From contig NZ_JRMB01000001.1 of assembly GCF_000759445.1 (NCBI RefSeq), positions 2,728,001 through 2,792,000 of the forward strand: a stretch of DNA of 64,000 bases. Direction: 5' to 3'. Every line of letters starts with the position of its first letter. Position 1 is the first letter of the stretch. This stretch comes from Pseudomonas lutea (lineage in GTDB: Bacteria > Pseudomonadota > Gammaproteobacteria > Pseudomonadales > Pseudomonadaceae). Of this stretch, positions 41,828 to 50,694 are shown one piece after another. Both the position numbers and the translations under genes were made by a program. The notes beneath the pieces are model-generated. The model searched no databases, had not been told where the DNA came from, and saw only the letters and a program-made list of their open reading frames with translations.

Positions 41828-42544
41828 ATGCTCAGCCTTCGCCCTACAGCCACATTGATCACCCTCGGCGCCTTCGCGCTGGCCAGCGCCCCTGCTCTGG
41901 CAGACGACGTTCATTACAACCAGGTGTCGGTGCGTGCAGAGGTCAGTCAGGAGGTCCAGCGCGACCTGATGACTGTCACGCTCTACACCGAATCGCAAAA
42001 CACCGACCCGGCCAAGCTGGCGGCTGGCATCACTGACACGCTGAACAAGGCCCTGGGCGAGGCCCGTCAGGTCAAGGACATCAACATCCGTCAGGGCAGC
42101 CGCAACAGCTACCCGGTTTACGACGACAAGGGCCAGAAAATCACCAGCTGGCGCGAACATGCCGAGCTGCGCCTGGAAAGCGCCGACTTCGCGGCTCTGT
42201 CCAAACTGACCGGCGACCTTCTGGGCGGGGACATGAAGATGGGCGGCATGGACTTCTCGATCTCCAACCCCGCGCGCAAGGCCAGCGAAGACACGCTGCT
42301 CAAAGACGCCGTCAACGCCTTCCGCGCCCGCGCCAAGCTGGTCACCGACGCGCTGGGTGGTACGGGTTACAAGCTGGTCAACATGAACCTGAACACGGCG
42401 GGCTACCCGCAGCCTTACCTGCGCGCGCCAGTGATGATGATGAAGGCTGAGCGCTCTGACGGAGCGCCGACGCCTGACGTGGAAGCGGGCACCAGTCAGG
42501 TCACCGTTACCGCAGACGGCATCATCGAAGTCGCCATCCCTTGA
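41828..42544 (+). CDS. Periplasmic SIMPL-domain protein (DUF541)
   Basis: The 238-residue protein has a cleavable signal peptide (LITLGAFALASAPALADD) followed by one SIMPL/DUF541 domain (VRAEVSQEVQRDLMTVTLYT, then LNKALGEARQ and ITSWREHAELRLES). The family is found in the envelope and its biochemical role is poorly defined. AAGGAG lies 5 nt before the ATG at 41828. It is divergent from roxS across 229 bp. Confidence 0.88.
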   Translation: MLSLRPTATLITLGAFALASAPALADDVHYNQVSVRAEVSQEVQRDLMTVTLYTESQNTDPAKLAAGITDTLNKALGEARQVKDINIRQGSRNSYPVYDDKGQKITSWREHAELRLESADFAALSKLTGDLLGGDMKMGGMDFSISNPARKASEDTLLKDAVNAFRARAKLVTDALGGTGYKLVNMNLNTAGYPQPYLRAPVMMMKAERSDGAPTPDVEAGTSQVTVTADGIIEVAIP

Positions 42545-42551
42545 TGCACAC

Positions 42552-42578
42552 GGCGGCAGCCGGGGGTTGCCGCCTTTT
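42552..42578 (+). terminator. Rho-independent terminator after the SIMPL gene
   Basis: GGCGGCA (42552-42558) pairs with TGCCGCC (42568-42574) across a 9-nt loop and is followed by TTTT. It starts 7 bp after the stop codon, isolating this gene from the Het-C gene. Confidence 0.75.
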
Positions 42579-42797
42579 CCCTATCCTGCTGTATCGGTTT
42601 TACCGAACTGTAAATCGTTTTTTTTTCAAACAGCAGTGCCCCTCTCCTACGCAGCCCAGCGATACGCCTGATTTTATCCCTCCCCGCAATCCCTAGACTG
42701 ACCTCAGCACGTTACATGCGCCAAACCGGTGGCCTCCAAGCCGTCCAGCGACGGGCTTAAGCCCCGCCAACACGTTTATTCAAGGAAGAAACTCATC

Positions 42798-44963
42798 ATG
42801 TCTTTTCAGGCTACTGCCCTAAAACCGCTCGATCTCATCGACGAGCGTCTGCACAGTACATTCGCACTCGACACCCTGACTGAGGTCGCTCGCAGGTTCA
42901 GTCCTGAAGCCTTCGTCAAGGCCATGCGGAACGTCTTCGGAAGCGACATTCCCGTTCCTGCCTACGGGACGCTACGTGAACGCCTTCTGGCCGGCGCGCT
43001 GGAGAATCCGCCATTAGTGTTGGTAGATGGCCTCGGTTACGCCGCAGATTATGACAATCGCGACCGCGTCATCCGCATCGACTGGGGGTTCTACGTCAGG
43101 ACCGGGCACGGTGCAGACACCTCCTGGCTGCTGGACGCGCTTTTCCACGAATTTGGTCATCATCTCGATAACGTCCTGCGCACCGATTTGCGGAACACAC
43201 AAACCGGCGATCAGCCAGTGATAGCCCCTGATGCCGAGGGCGAGGAAGGCCTGCGCTTTTCGTACTGGTTGGCGGGCGTCGCCAAGTTTCCAGCCGACGA
43301 CGTTATGATTGCCTGCGGCTTCAGCGGCTATGAAGACAAGACCTGCGAAGTGAGGCTCCAATGGGCCCAGGCAGCGGCCGATATCCAGGCCCGTTATCAA
43401 CATATCAAAAACGCCCCGGACCATTGCCACCTGCACCCTGATCGCGAGGCATTTGAAGCGGGCGACGGGGACAAGCATCATCAAACGCACCTGCAAATTG
43501 AAAAGGTCCTCGCTGGACTGGCCTTTTCGGACAACGAGCGCGAGGCGGTGTATTTCGGCAACTGGCTGCGCGACTACTCTCAACTGCTGGACCCAAAGAT
43601 TGTTCGCGCTACAAACATGCCCAAAGACTTTCCCGATGTCCTTTCCCGGGATGCGCTGACGCGAATCGTCGACGTGTTGTCTATCAAGCGCTTCAAGGGC
43701 ATCCGAGCCCTGGGGCCCGAGCATTTCACCGTGACTCCGCAGATCCTTGGCGTCTACCGACCGAGCGAGCACATTGATAATCCGAAGGTGACAGACGTCA
43801 ACGCAGCCGACCCTCGCCGCCGAGACGCTGATTTTGAACCGCTCGTGTTCGAGGGAGATTCGCTGCTGGAGGTCGACCGCGACACGTCAATGAAGCGGTA
43901 CATCGCACGATCAGTTGCGTTCATGCAGGCTGAGCTTGAGTTTTCGATGAAAGAGAACTGCAGCGCCCCGGGCATGCGTGCCTTCGGCTCGGCCCTGCAT
44001 GTGCTTGAAGACTTCTTCGCTCACTCGAATTTCATCGAATTGAGCCTCATCAAAAACGGCCATACCGCCGTACTTCCGTGGACCTCCACTGCTGACTGCA
44101 AAGCCGGGCTACCACTCGTGACCGGGATGTTCGGACCTACCGACGTATTGGCCAGCCTCGCAGGCCCGCTGGGAGACGTTCTTTTCTCCACGGAAGACGT
44201 GACTTACATGCCCATCAAGCGCGGCGATCGTAGTCCTCGTGAACAAGTGCTGCTTATTCTGTTGGAGGAACACCACAACCCACGGTATCTGGAGATTTTC
44301 GAGGAATACCTCACGGCGCGGGACGAATGGGTGGATCTACCCTTCGTCGAGTTCCTGCAACGGTCCGCGCTTTATCTGAAAGGGCTGTCAGCGGTGGTGG
44401 GCAATGCCTCCGGGATCATCATGAAAGATATGATGAAATTCCTTGGCGAGCACATCGACGACTGGCAAACGCGTTACGGTCAGGACCCTCATCAAAACGG
44501 CTCGACGGACCCCACCCACTCGCAGCTGGCGAAGGACCATGCCGAGCATCCGCTTCATTTGCTGGCGGCCTCACTGGCATCTGACGCGGTAGAGCAAGTC
44601 GCCAAGGCAATGGTTTCCTACTGGAACGGCGATGCAGGTGCTGACCCCATTGCCGTCGCAACGGCCTACTTCAAACATCCGCAGGATTGCACCTGGCAGG
44701 ACGCTAAAGTCATCCGCTGGGCCCGGGATAACACTGTCGATTTGCGCCGCAGTGAGTCGAAACAGGAGCTCGAAAGCGTCGCCAGAAATCTTGCTCGCTC
44801 TGGGAGGAAAGCCTTGGACCAAATGGAAAAGGACAGCCAGGCCTACCTTAAATTTCTGCGAGGCGAATTCCTGGACCGAAACTCACCTTTCTGGTTTATC
44901 CAGAGCCTCACACCCGCAGGCCGCCTGAGTCGGAAGGTATTAGCGTATTTGGGTCTGATCTGA
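42798..44963 (+). CDS. HET-C-related protein with an N-terminal LF-like zincin motif
   Basis: The 721-residue protein has no signal peptide or membrane segment. Residues 111-127 read LLDALFHEFGHHLDNVL, a HExGHxxD zincin motif (H117, E118, H121) like that of anthrax lethal factor-type proteases; a possible third ligand is E184 (TCEVRLQWAQA). From ~225 on it matches bacterial Het-C proteins: HHQTHLQIEKVLAG, VYFGNWLRDYSQLL (252-265) and SALHVLEDFFAHSNFIELSL (398-417), where H401, D405 and H409 resemble a zinc-dependent phospholipase C-type site. AAGGA precedes the ATG at 42798. It stands alone between terminator-bounded neighbours. Its function is unknown; a lipid- or membrane-acting toxin is one possibility. 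Confidence 0.82.
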   Translation: MSFQATALKPLDLIDERLHSTFALDTLTEVARRFSPEAFVKAMRNVFGSDIPVPAYGTLRERLLAGALENPPLVLVDGLGYAADYDNRDRVIRIDWGFYVRTGHGADTSWLLDALFHEFGHHLDNVLRTDLRNTQTGDQPVIAPDAEGEEGLRFSYWLAGVAKFPADDVMIACGFSGYEDKTCEVRLQWAQAAADIQARYQHIKNAPDHCHLHPDREAFEAGDGDKHHQTHLQIEKVLAGLAFSDNEREAVYFGNWLRDYSQLLDPKIVRATNMPKDFPDVLSRDALTRIVDVLSIKRFKGIRALGPEHFTVTPQILGVYRPSEHIDNPKVTDVNAADPRRRDADFEPLVFEGDSLLEVDRDTSMKRYIARSVAFMQAELEFSMKENCSAPGMRAFGSALHVLEDFFAHSNFIELSLIKNGHTAVLPWTSTADCKAGLPLVTGMFGPTDVLASLAGPLGDVLFSTEDVTYMPIKRGDRSPREQVLLILLEEHHNPRYLEIFEEYLTARDEWVDLPFVEFLQRSALYLKGLSAVVGNASGIIMKDMMKFLGEHIDDWQTRYGQDPHQNGSTDPTHSQLAKDHAEHPLHLLAASLASDAVEQVAKAMVSYWNGDAGADPIAVATAYFKHPQDCTWQDAKVIRWARDNTVDLRRSESKQELESVARNLARSGRKALDQMEKDSQAYLKFLRGEFLDRNSPFWFIQSLTPAGRLSRKVLAYLGLI

Positions 44964-45088
44964 CCCGCGATTCTGCTTTCCTTTTCGCATAGCCTCAACT
45001 GTGCGGCACTTCGCGCTGTCTATCGTCTATCAATAGTCGGGGCAGCGTGAATGCCGCCTCATTTATTTGGGATAAGCAAGAGGTTCTC

Positions 45089-46687
45089 ATGGGAAAGACG
45101 TTTCAACCCCTGCTACTCACAGCAGCCATGCTGGTCTGCGCGCCAATGGCTCAAGCGGCCAGCACGCTTGTTTACTGCTCAGAAGCCAGTCCTGCCGGCT
45201 TCGATCCCAGCCAATACACCAGCGGCACCGAGTTCGACGCGTCAGCAGAAACAGTTTTCAATCGCCTGACGCAGTTCAAGCGCGGCGGCACTGATGTCGA
45301 GCCGGGTCTGGCAGAGAAATGGGAAGTGTCCGACGACGGCTTGAACTACACCTTCCATCTGCGCAACGGCGTGAAATTCCACACCACGGATTACTTCAAG
45401 CCCACGCGCGATTTCAATGCGGACGACGTGCTGTTCACCTTCAACCGCCTGCTCGACCCCAATGACCCCTTCCGCAAAGCCTACCCGTCGGAGTCTCCGT
45501 ACTTCACCGACATGGGCATGAACACCACCATCAAGCAGGTCGAGAAAGTCGACGATCAAACGGTCCGCTTTCATCTCAACAATATTGATGCAGCGTTCAT
45601 CCAGAACCTGGCAATGAGCTTCGCCTCTATTCAGTCAGCAGAATACGCAGCGCAACTCATCAAGCAGGGCAAGGCCGGTGACATCAACCTCAAGCCGATC
45701 GGCACCGGGCCGTTTGTGTTCAAGCGCTATCAAAAGGACGCGCAGATTCGCTACGTCGGCAACAAGGATTACTGGAAGCCTGCGGATGTGAAGCTCGACA
45801 ACCTGATCTTTTCGATCACTACCGATCCGGCCACCCGTCTGCAGAAGCTAAAGACCGGTGAATGCCAGATCAGCGGGTATCCCCGCCCGCAGGACATCGA
45901 AGAAGCGCAGAAAGACCCCAATCTCAAAGTGCTGAGTCAGGCCGGGTTCAACCTGGGTTTTCTCGCCTACAACGTGACCCACCCACCGCTTGATCAGCTG
46001 AAAGTCCGTCAGGCGCTGGACATGGCGATCGACAAGCCGGCCATCATCAAAGCGGTCTATCAGGGTGCCGGACAGCTGGCCCAGAACGCCCTGCCCCCTG
46101 CGCAGTGGAGCTTTGATCCGAAGATCAAGGACGCGCCACACGATCCGGAAAAAGCCAAACAGCTGCTCAAAGAGGCGGGTATCGCACCCGGCACACAGAT
46201 CAACCTCTGGGCCATGACCGTACAGCGGGCGTCCAACCCTAACGCGCGGATGTCGGCGCAGATGATCCAGGCGGACTGGGCGAAGATTGGCATCAAGGCG
46301 AACATCGTCAGCTACGAATGGGGCGAGTACATCAAGCGCGCCAAGGCCGGGGAGCATGACGTGATGATCTATGGCTGGACCGGTGACAATGGCGATCCGG
46401 ATAACTGGCTCGGCGTGCTGTACAGCTGCGCGGCAGTCAATGGCAGTAACTACGCCAAGTGGTGCAACCCCGGTTACGACAAACTGGTCACCCAGGCGAA
46501 ACTGACCAGCAACCGCGACGAGCGGATCAAGCTGTACCAGCAGGCACAGAACATCCTGAAAAACGATGTCCCCATCACCCCGATTGCCAATTCCAAGGTG
46601 TTTCAACCGATGCGTAAGGAGGTTCAGGACTTCAAGCTCAGCCCGTTCGGTCTGACGCCTTTCTACGGCGTGAGCCTGTCTAAATAA
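45089..46687 (+). CDS. Dipeptide/peptide ABC transporter substrate-binding protein (DppA-like, first paralogue)
   Basis: The 532-residue SBP_bac_5 family protein has a signal peptide (PLLLTAAMLVCAPMAQA) and begins mature sequence with ASTLVYCSEASPAGFDPSQY. Conserved family blocks include KFHTTDYFKPTRDFNADDVL, QNLAMSFASIQSAEYA and IYGWTGDNGDPDNWLG. It would capture di- or oligopeptides in the periplasm for DppBCDF, encoded downstream. The ATG at 45089 has AAGAGG upstream; the 14-codon longer form precedes the signal peptide. The protein is very similar to the next two genes. Confidence 0.93.
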   Translation: MGKTFQPLLLTAAMLVCAPMAQAASTLVYCSEASPAGFDPSQYTSGTEFDASAETVFNRLTQFKRGGTDVEPGLAEKWEVSDDGLNYTFHLRNGVKFHTTDYFKPTRDFNADDVLFTFNRLLDPNDPFRKAYPSESPYFTDMGMNTTIKQVEKVDDQTVRFHLNNIDAAFIQNLAMSFASIQSAEYAAQLIKQGKAGDINLKPIGTGPFVFKRYQKDAQIRYVGNKDYWKPADVKLDNLIFSITTDPATRLQKLKTGECQISGYPRPQDIEEAQKDPNLKVLSQAGFNLGFLAYNVTHPPLDQLKVRQALDMAIDKPAIIKAVYQGAGQLAQNALPPAQWSFDPKIKDAPHDPEKAKQLLKEAGIAPGTQINLWAMTVQRASNPNARMSAQMIQADWAKIGIKANIVSYEWGEYIKRAKAGEHDVMIYGWTGDNGDPDNWLGVLYSCAAVNGSNYAKWCNPGYDKLVTQAKLTSNRDERIKLYQQAQNILKNDVPITPIANSKVFQPMRKEVQDFKLSPFGLTPFYGVSLSK

Positions 46688-46730
46688 TCGGCTGAAACCA
46701 ACAGCGAAGTAACACTTGTTGACCGAAGCG

Positions 46731-46762
46731 GGTGCAATCGCCACGTTGCGATGCACCTTTTT
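46731..46762 (+). terminator. Rho-independent terminator between the first and second DppA-like genes
   Basis: GGTGCA(A)TCGC pairs with GCGATGCACC (one bulged A) across a 6-nt loop, followed by TTTTT. It lies 44 bp after the first stop. The remaining 208 bp to the next ATG must carry a separate promoter; I did not identify it. Confidence 0.8.
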
Positions 46763-46970
46763 GGGGCGACAAAGATATCGATATGCGACACGCAAACGTT
46801 CAACAGCGTCAGAAATTACAGTTATGCGACATTCGTGTACGTTCGTGCCACTGTTTGTCACCCGTCTGGCGCCAACATCTTGCTTTGGGTATGGCGCCTG
46901 CATAAGTATCCGCGGGACCGGCTCAAAAGGCCGTACCCTCAATCAAAAAATGACAACAACTGAGGCCACC

Positions 46971-48599
46971 ATGCTCAAAAAAGCGGTCATTCCGTTTCTT
47001 CTCGGCGCAGGTTTGATCGCCAGCGCTCCCTTCGCCCATGCAGCATCGAATCTGGTGTTCTGCTCCGAAGGCAGCCCTGCTGGTTTCGATCCAGGTCAAT
47101 ACACCACCGGTACCGACTTCGACGCTTCGGCCGAAACCGTTTTCAACCGTTTGAGCCAGTTCGAACGTGGCGGCACCGCTGTCATTCCAGGTCTGGCAAC
47201 CAGCTGGGACGTTACCCCGGACGGCCTGACCTACACCTTCCATCTGCGTGAAGGTGTGAAGTTCCACACCACGCCTTACTTCAAACCGACCCGTACCTTC
47301 AATGCCGATGACGTGCTGTTCACGTTCAACCGCATGATCAACAAGGACGACCCGTTCCGTAAGGCGTACCCGACCGAATTCCCGTACTTCACCGACATGG
47401 CGATGGACACCAACATCACCAAGATCGAGAAGGTCGACGATCACACCGTCAAGATGACCCTCGGCACGGTAGATGCTGCGTTCATCCAGAACCTGGCAAT
47501 GAGCTTTGCCTCCATTCAGTCCGCTGAATACGCTGCTCAGTTGCTCAAGGAAGGCAAGCCGGAAGACATCAACCAGAAGCCGATCGGCACCGGTCCGTTT
47601 GTTTTCAAGAGCTACCAGAAAGACTCCAACATCCGTTTCACAGGGAACAAGGATTACTGGAAGCCTGAAGACGTCAAAGTCGACAACCTGATTTTCGCCA
47701 TCACCACCGACGCTTCGGTTCGTGCGCAAAAGCTGAAGAAGGGCGAATGCCAGATCACGGCTTACCCGCGCCCTGCCGACCTCGCTCCGCTGAAGGCCGA
47801 TGCTGCGTTGAAGATGCCTGATCAGGCGGGCTTCAACCTGGGTTACATCGCCTACAACGTGATGCCGAAGATCAAGGGTGACGACAAGCCGAACCCGCTG
47901 GCCGACCTGAAAGTGCGTCAGGCGCTGGACATGGCTGTCGACAAGAAAGCCATCATCGACGCGGTGTACCAGGGCGCGGGCCAACTGGCGGTCAACGCCA
48001 TGCCGCCAACCCAATGGTCCTATGACACCACCATCAAGGACGCACCGTACGACATCGCCAAGGCCAAGGACCTGCTCAAGCAGGCCGGCGTCAAGGAAGG
48101 CACCGAGATCACCCTGTGGGCGATGCCGGTTCAGCGTCCTTACAACCCGAACGCCAAACTGATGGCCGAAATGCTCCAGAACGACTGGAAGAAAATTGGT
48201 ATCAACGCGAAGATCGTTTCGTATGAGTGGGGCGAGTACATCAAACGCGCCAAAGCTGGCGAGAACGGCGCAATGCTGATTGGCTGGAGCGGCGACAACG
48301 GTGACCCGGACAACTGGCTCGGCACCCTGTTTGGCTGTGACGCCATCAACGGCAACAACTTTGCCAAATGGTGTGACAAGCCTTTCGACACCTTGATCCA
48401 CCAGGCCAAGGAAACCACCGATCAGGCCAAACGCACAGAACTCTACAAGCAGGCTCAACATCTGCTTAAAGACGCGGTTCCGATGACTCCGATTGCTCAC
48501 TCGACTGTTTATCAGCCGATGCGCAAAGAAGTTCAGGACTTCAAGATCAGCCCATTTGGTCTGAACTCCTTCTACGGCGTCAGCGTCAGCGGCAAGTAA
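46971..48599 (+). CDS. Dipeptide/peptide ABC transporter substrate-binding protein (DppA-like, second paralogue)
   Basis: The 542-residue protein has a signal peptide (AVIPFLLGAGLIASAPFAHA) and the same block structure as its neighbours: SNLVFCSEGSPAGFDPGQYT, TPYFKPTRTFNADDVLF, QNLAMSFASIQSAEYA and IGWSGDNGDPDNWLG. It has a short insertion (PKIKGDDKPNPLADLKVR) not present in the first or third paralogue. The ATG at 46971 has GAGG upstream; an ATG at 46950 is in frame but puts hydrophilic residues before the signal peptide. Confidence 0.93.
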   Translation: MLKKAVIPFLLGAGLIASAPFAHAASNLVFCSEGSPAGFDPGQYTTGTDFDASAETVFNRLSQFERGGTAVIPGLATSWDVTPDGLTYTFHLREGVKFHTTPYFKPTRTFNADDVLFTFNRMINKDDPFRKAYPTEFPYFTDMAMDTNITKIEKVDDHTVKMTLGTVDAAFIQNLAMSFASIQSAEYAAQLLKEGKPEDINQKPIGTGPFVFKSYQKDSNIRFTGNKDYWKPEDVKVDNLIFAITTDASVRAQKLKKGECQITAYPRPADLAPLKADAALKMPDQAGFNLGYIAYNVMPKIKGDDKPNPLADLKVRQALDMAVDKKAIIDAVYQGAGQLAVNAMPPTQWSYDTTIKDAPYDIAKAKDLLKQAGVKEGTEITLWAMPVQRPYNPNAKLMAEMLQNDWKKIGINAKIVSYEWGEYIKRAKAGENGAMLIGWSGDNGDPDNWLGTLFGCDAINGNNFAKWCDKPFDTLIHQAKETTDQAKRTELYKQAQHLLKDAVPMTPIAHSTVYQPMRKEVQDFKISPFGLNSFYGVSVSGK

Positions 48600-48618
48600 C
48601 ACTTCAATATGACTGACC

Positions 48619-48646
48619 GGTCGCGTTGCCCATGGGCAATGCGACC
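48619..48646. other. Strong hairpin after the second DppA-like gene
   Basis: GGTCGC(G)TTGCCCATGGGCAA(T)GCGACC folds into a near-perfect stem with two opposed mismatched bases, 20 bp after the stop. There is no U-run, so it may be a factor-dependent end or an RNA-stabilising hairpin. The rest of the 337-bp spacer up to the third paralogue is AT-rich and shows no gene; it probably carries that gene's promoter. Confidence 0.65.
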
Positions 48647-48936
48647 GCGCTGTCATGTGCGCGATCATTAAACGAAAGTGAATATCGTTAGATGAGTAAT
48701 GGTTTGCCGACAGACCTTGCCTACTAACAATAAGTACTTTTCCTACACACTTTGAAGCATGTGCAACTATGGACTGGCTGGCGTCAGAGACATACCTTCT
48801 GATAAGCCGAAATGCATTCGTCGTTCAGATTGAACATCGGGGTGTTATCCAGGCGTCGACCGTCCATTTGCGCAAACGATTGCCACGGATCTAAACAGGC
48901 ACTCGTCTCAACGCGTCAATCACGATAAGGAATATC

Positions 48937-50538
48937 ATGCGTTCGAATATCGTTATGCCATCATTGATTACAGCCGGTCTTCTCGTCTTGACGCCTGTCA
49001 CCCAGGCCGCCAGCAAGAGTCTGGTGTTTTGCTCGGAAGGCAGCCCGGCCGGTTTTGATATCGGGCAGTACACATCGGGCACCGACAATGATGCAGCCGA
49101 ACCGATCTATAACCGTCTGGCCGAATTCGAACGGGGCCAGACCAGTGTGGTACCTGCCCTGGCGACAAGTTGGGACATCTCGCCTGACGGGCTGACTTAC
49201 ACGTTTCACCTGCGCGAGGGAGTGAAATTTCATAGCAACAAGACGTTCACGCCGACCCGCGACTTCAACGCCGACGATGTGCTCTTCACCTTCAACCGCA
49301 TGCTGCAAAAGGACCACCCTTTCCGGGTTGCGTACCCGACAGAGTTTCCTTACTTCACCAGCATGGGTCTGGACAAAAACATCAAGTCGGTGGATAAAAC
49401 TTCGCCAATGACGGTGGTGTTCACGCTCAACAAAGTTGATGCGGCATTTATCCAGAACATTGCGATGAACTTCGCATCGATTCTTTCGGCTGAATACGCT
49501 GACAAACTGATGGCCTCGGGTAATGTGCGCGATATTAACCAGGTGCCCATCGGCACCGGTCCGTTCGTATTCCAGCGGTACCAAAAAGACTCGCAGATCC
49601 GCTATGTCGCTAACAAACAGTTCTGGGATCCGAGCCGGATCAAAATTGATCAGTTGATCTTTGCAATCAATACGGATGCCTCGGTACGCATTCAAAAACT
49701 CAAAAAAGACGAGTGCCAGGTTACATTGAATCCGCGCCCCGCAGACGTGGAATCCATCAAGGCTGATAAACAGCTGCATGTCATCGAAAAACCGGGCTTC
49801 AACCTCGGCTATATCTCCTACAACGTACGTCACGCGCCACTGGACAACCTGCAAGTGCGCCAGGCCCTGGACATGGCCGTGGACAAGAAAGCGATCATCG
49901 ACGCGGTGTATCAAGGCGCCGGCCAATTGGCCCAGAACGCCATGCCGCCAACGCAATGGTCCTACGACGACACAGTGAAAGACGCCCCTTACAACCCCGA
50001 AAAAGCACGGGAGTTGCTGCGCGCCGCTGGCGTCAAGGAAGGCACCGAACTGACGCTGTGGGCCATGCCGGTCCAGCGCCCTTACAACCCCAACGCGAAG
50101 TTGATGGCCCAGATGCTCCAGGCGGATTGGGCGAAAGTCGGTATCAAGGCCACTATCGTCAGTTACGAGTGGGGCGAATACCTCAAGCGCAGCAAAAACG
50201 GCGAGCACGACATCTCGTTGATTGGCTGGACCGGTGACAACGGTGATCCGGACAACTGGATGGGCACGCTGTACAGCTGCGCGTCCATCGGCGGCAACAA
50301 CTACTCCATGTGGTGCGATGAAAAGTATGACGCGTTGGTCAAGGCTGCCGTCGCCACCGCTGACAAGGACCAACGCATTTCACTCTACAAGCAAGCCCAG
50401 CACTACCTGAAGGAACAGGTGCCTATCACACCGATTGCCCATTCCACGGTGATCCAGCCAATGCGCAAAGAAGTGCAGGGCTTCATGGTCAGTCCGTTCA
50501 ATCGCAATAACTTCTCCGGCGTCAGTATCGCCGAATAA
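48937..50538 (+). CDS. Dipeptide/peptide ABC transporter substrate-binding protein (DppA-like, third paralogue)
   Basis: The 533-residue protein has a signal peptide (MPSLITAGLLVLTPVTQA) and begins SKSLVFCSEGSPAGFDIGQY. It differs from the first two by a shortened segment at SGTDNDAAEPIYNRL, where they read DFDASAETVFNRL, and by QNIAMNFASILSAEYA. The core motifs IGWTGDNGDPDNWMG and HSTVIQPMRKEVQGF are kept. AAGGA lies 6 nt before the ATG. Confidence 0.93.
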   Translation: MRSNIVMPSLITAGLLVLTPVTQAASKSLVFCSEGSPAGFDIGQYTSGTDNDAAEPIYNRLAEFERGQTSVVPALATSWDISPDGLTYTFHLREGVKFHSNKTFTPTRDFNADDVLFTFNRMLQKDHPFRVAYPTEFPYFTSMGLDKNIKSVDKTSPMTVVFTLNKVDAAFIQNIAMNFASILSAEYADKLMASGNVRDINQVPIGTGPFVFQRYQKDSQIRYVANKQFWDPSRIKIDQLIFAINTDASVRIQKLKKDECQVTLNPRPADVESIKADKQLHVIEKPGFNLGYISYNVRHAPLDNLQVRQALDMAVDKKAIIDAVYQGAGQLAQNAMPPTQWSYDDTVKDAPYNPEKARELLRAAGVKEGTELTLWAMPVQRPYNPNAKLMAQMLQADWAKVGIKATIVSYEWGEYLKRSKNGEHDISLIGWTGDNGDPDNWMGTLYSCASIGGNNYSMWCDEKYDALVKAAVATADKDQRISLYKQAQHYLKEQVPITPIAHSTVIQPMRKEVQGFMVSPFNRNNFSGVSIAE

Positions 50539-50636
50539 TTCAAAAACATGCCGGGGGCGCCACAACGCCCTTTGGCATTGCTTTATCCGCATTTAAGCGG
50601 GTAGGCAAACAATGGCCCATGAGGCCGCACCATCGA

Positions 50637-50661
50637 GCGGGCTACACCATAAAAAGCCCGC
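50637..50661 (+). other. Leader hairpin before the porin gene
   Basis: GCGGGCT (50637-50643) and AGCCCGC (50655-50661) can pair across 11 nt, ending 33 bp before the porin start. It lacks a following U-run in the porin direction. It could stabilise or regulate the leader of the porin mRNA. Confidence 0.45.
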
Positions 50662-50694
50662 CTCTAAAAAAGCAGTAATCGGGAGCTTCATAAC

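Noticed and set aside
46876..46895. TGGCGCC followed by TTGCT, resembling a sigma-54 promoter.
   Set aside because: The GG-to-GC spacing is 12 nt in place of 10, so it would not be recognised.
46923..48668. 581-codon open frame opposite the second DppA-like gene.
   Set aside because: Antisense shadow; similar frames lie opposite the other three binding-protein genes at the same relative position.
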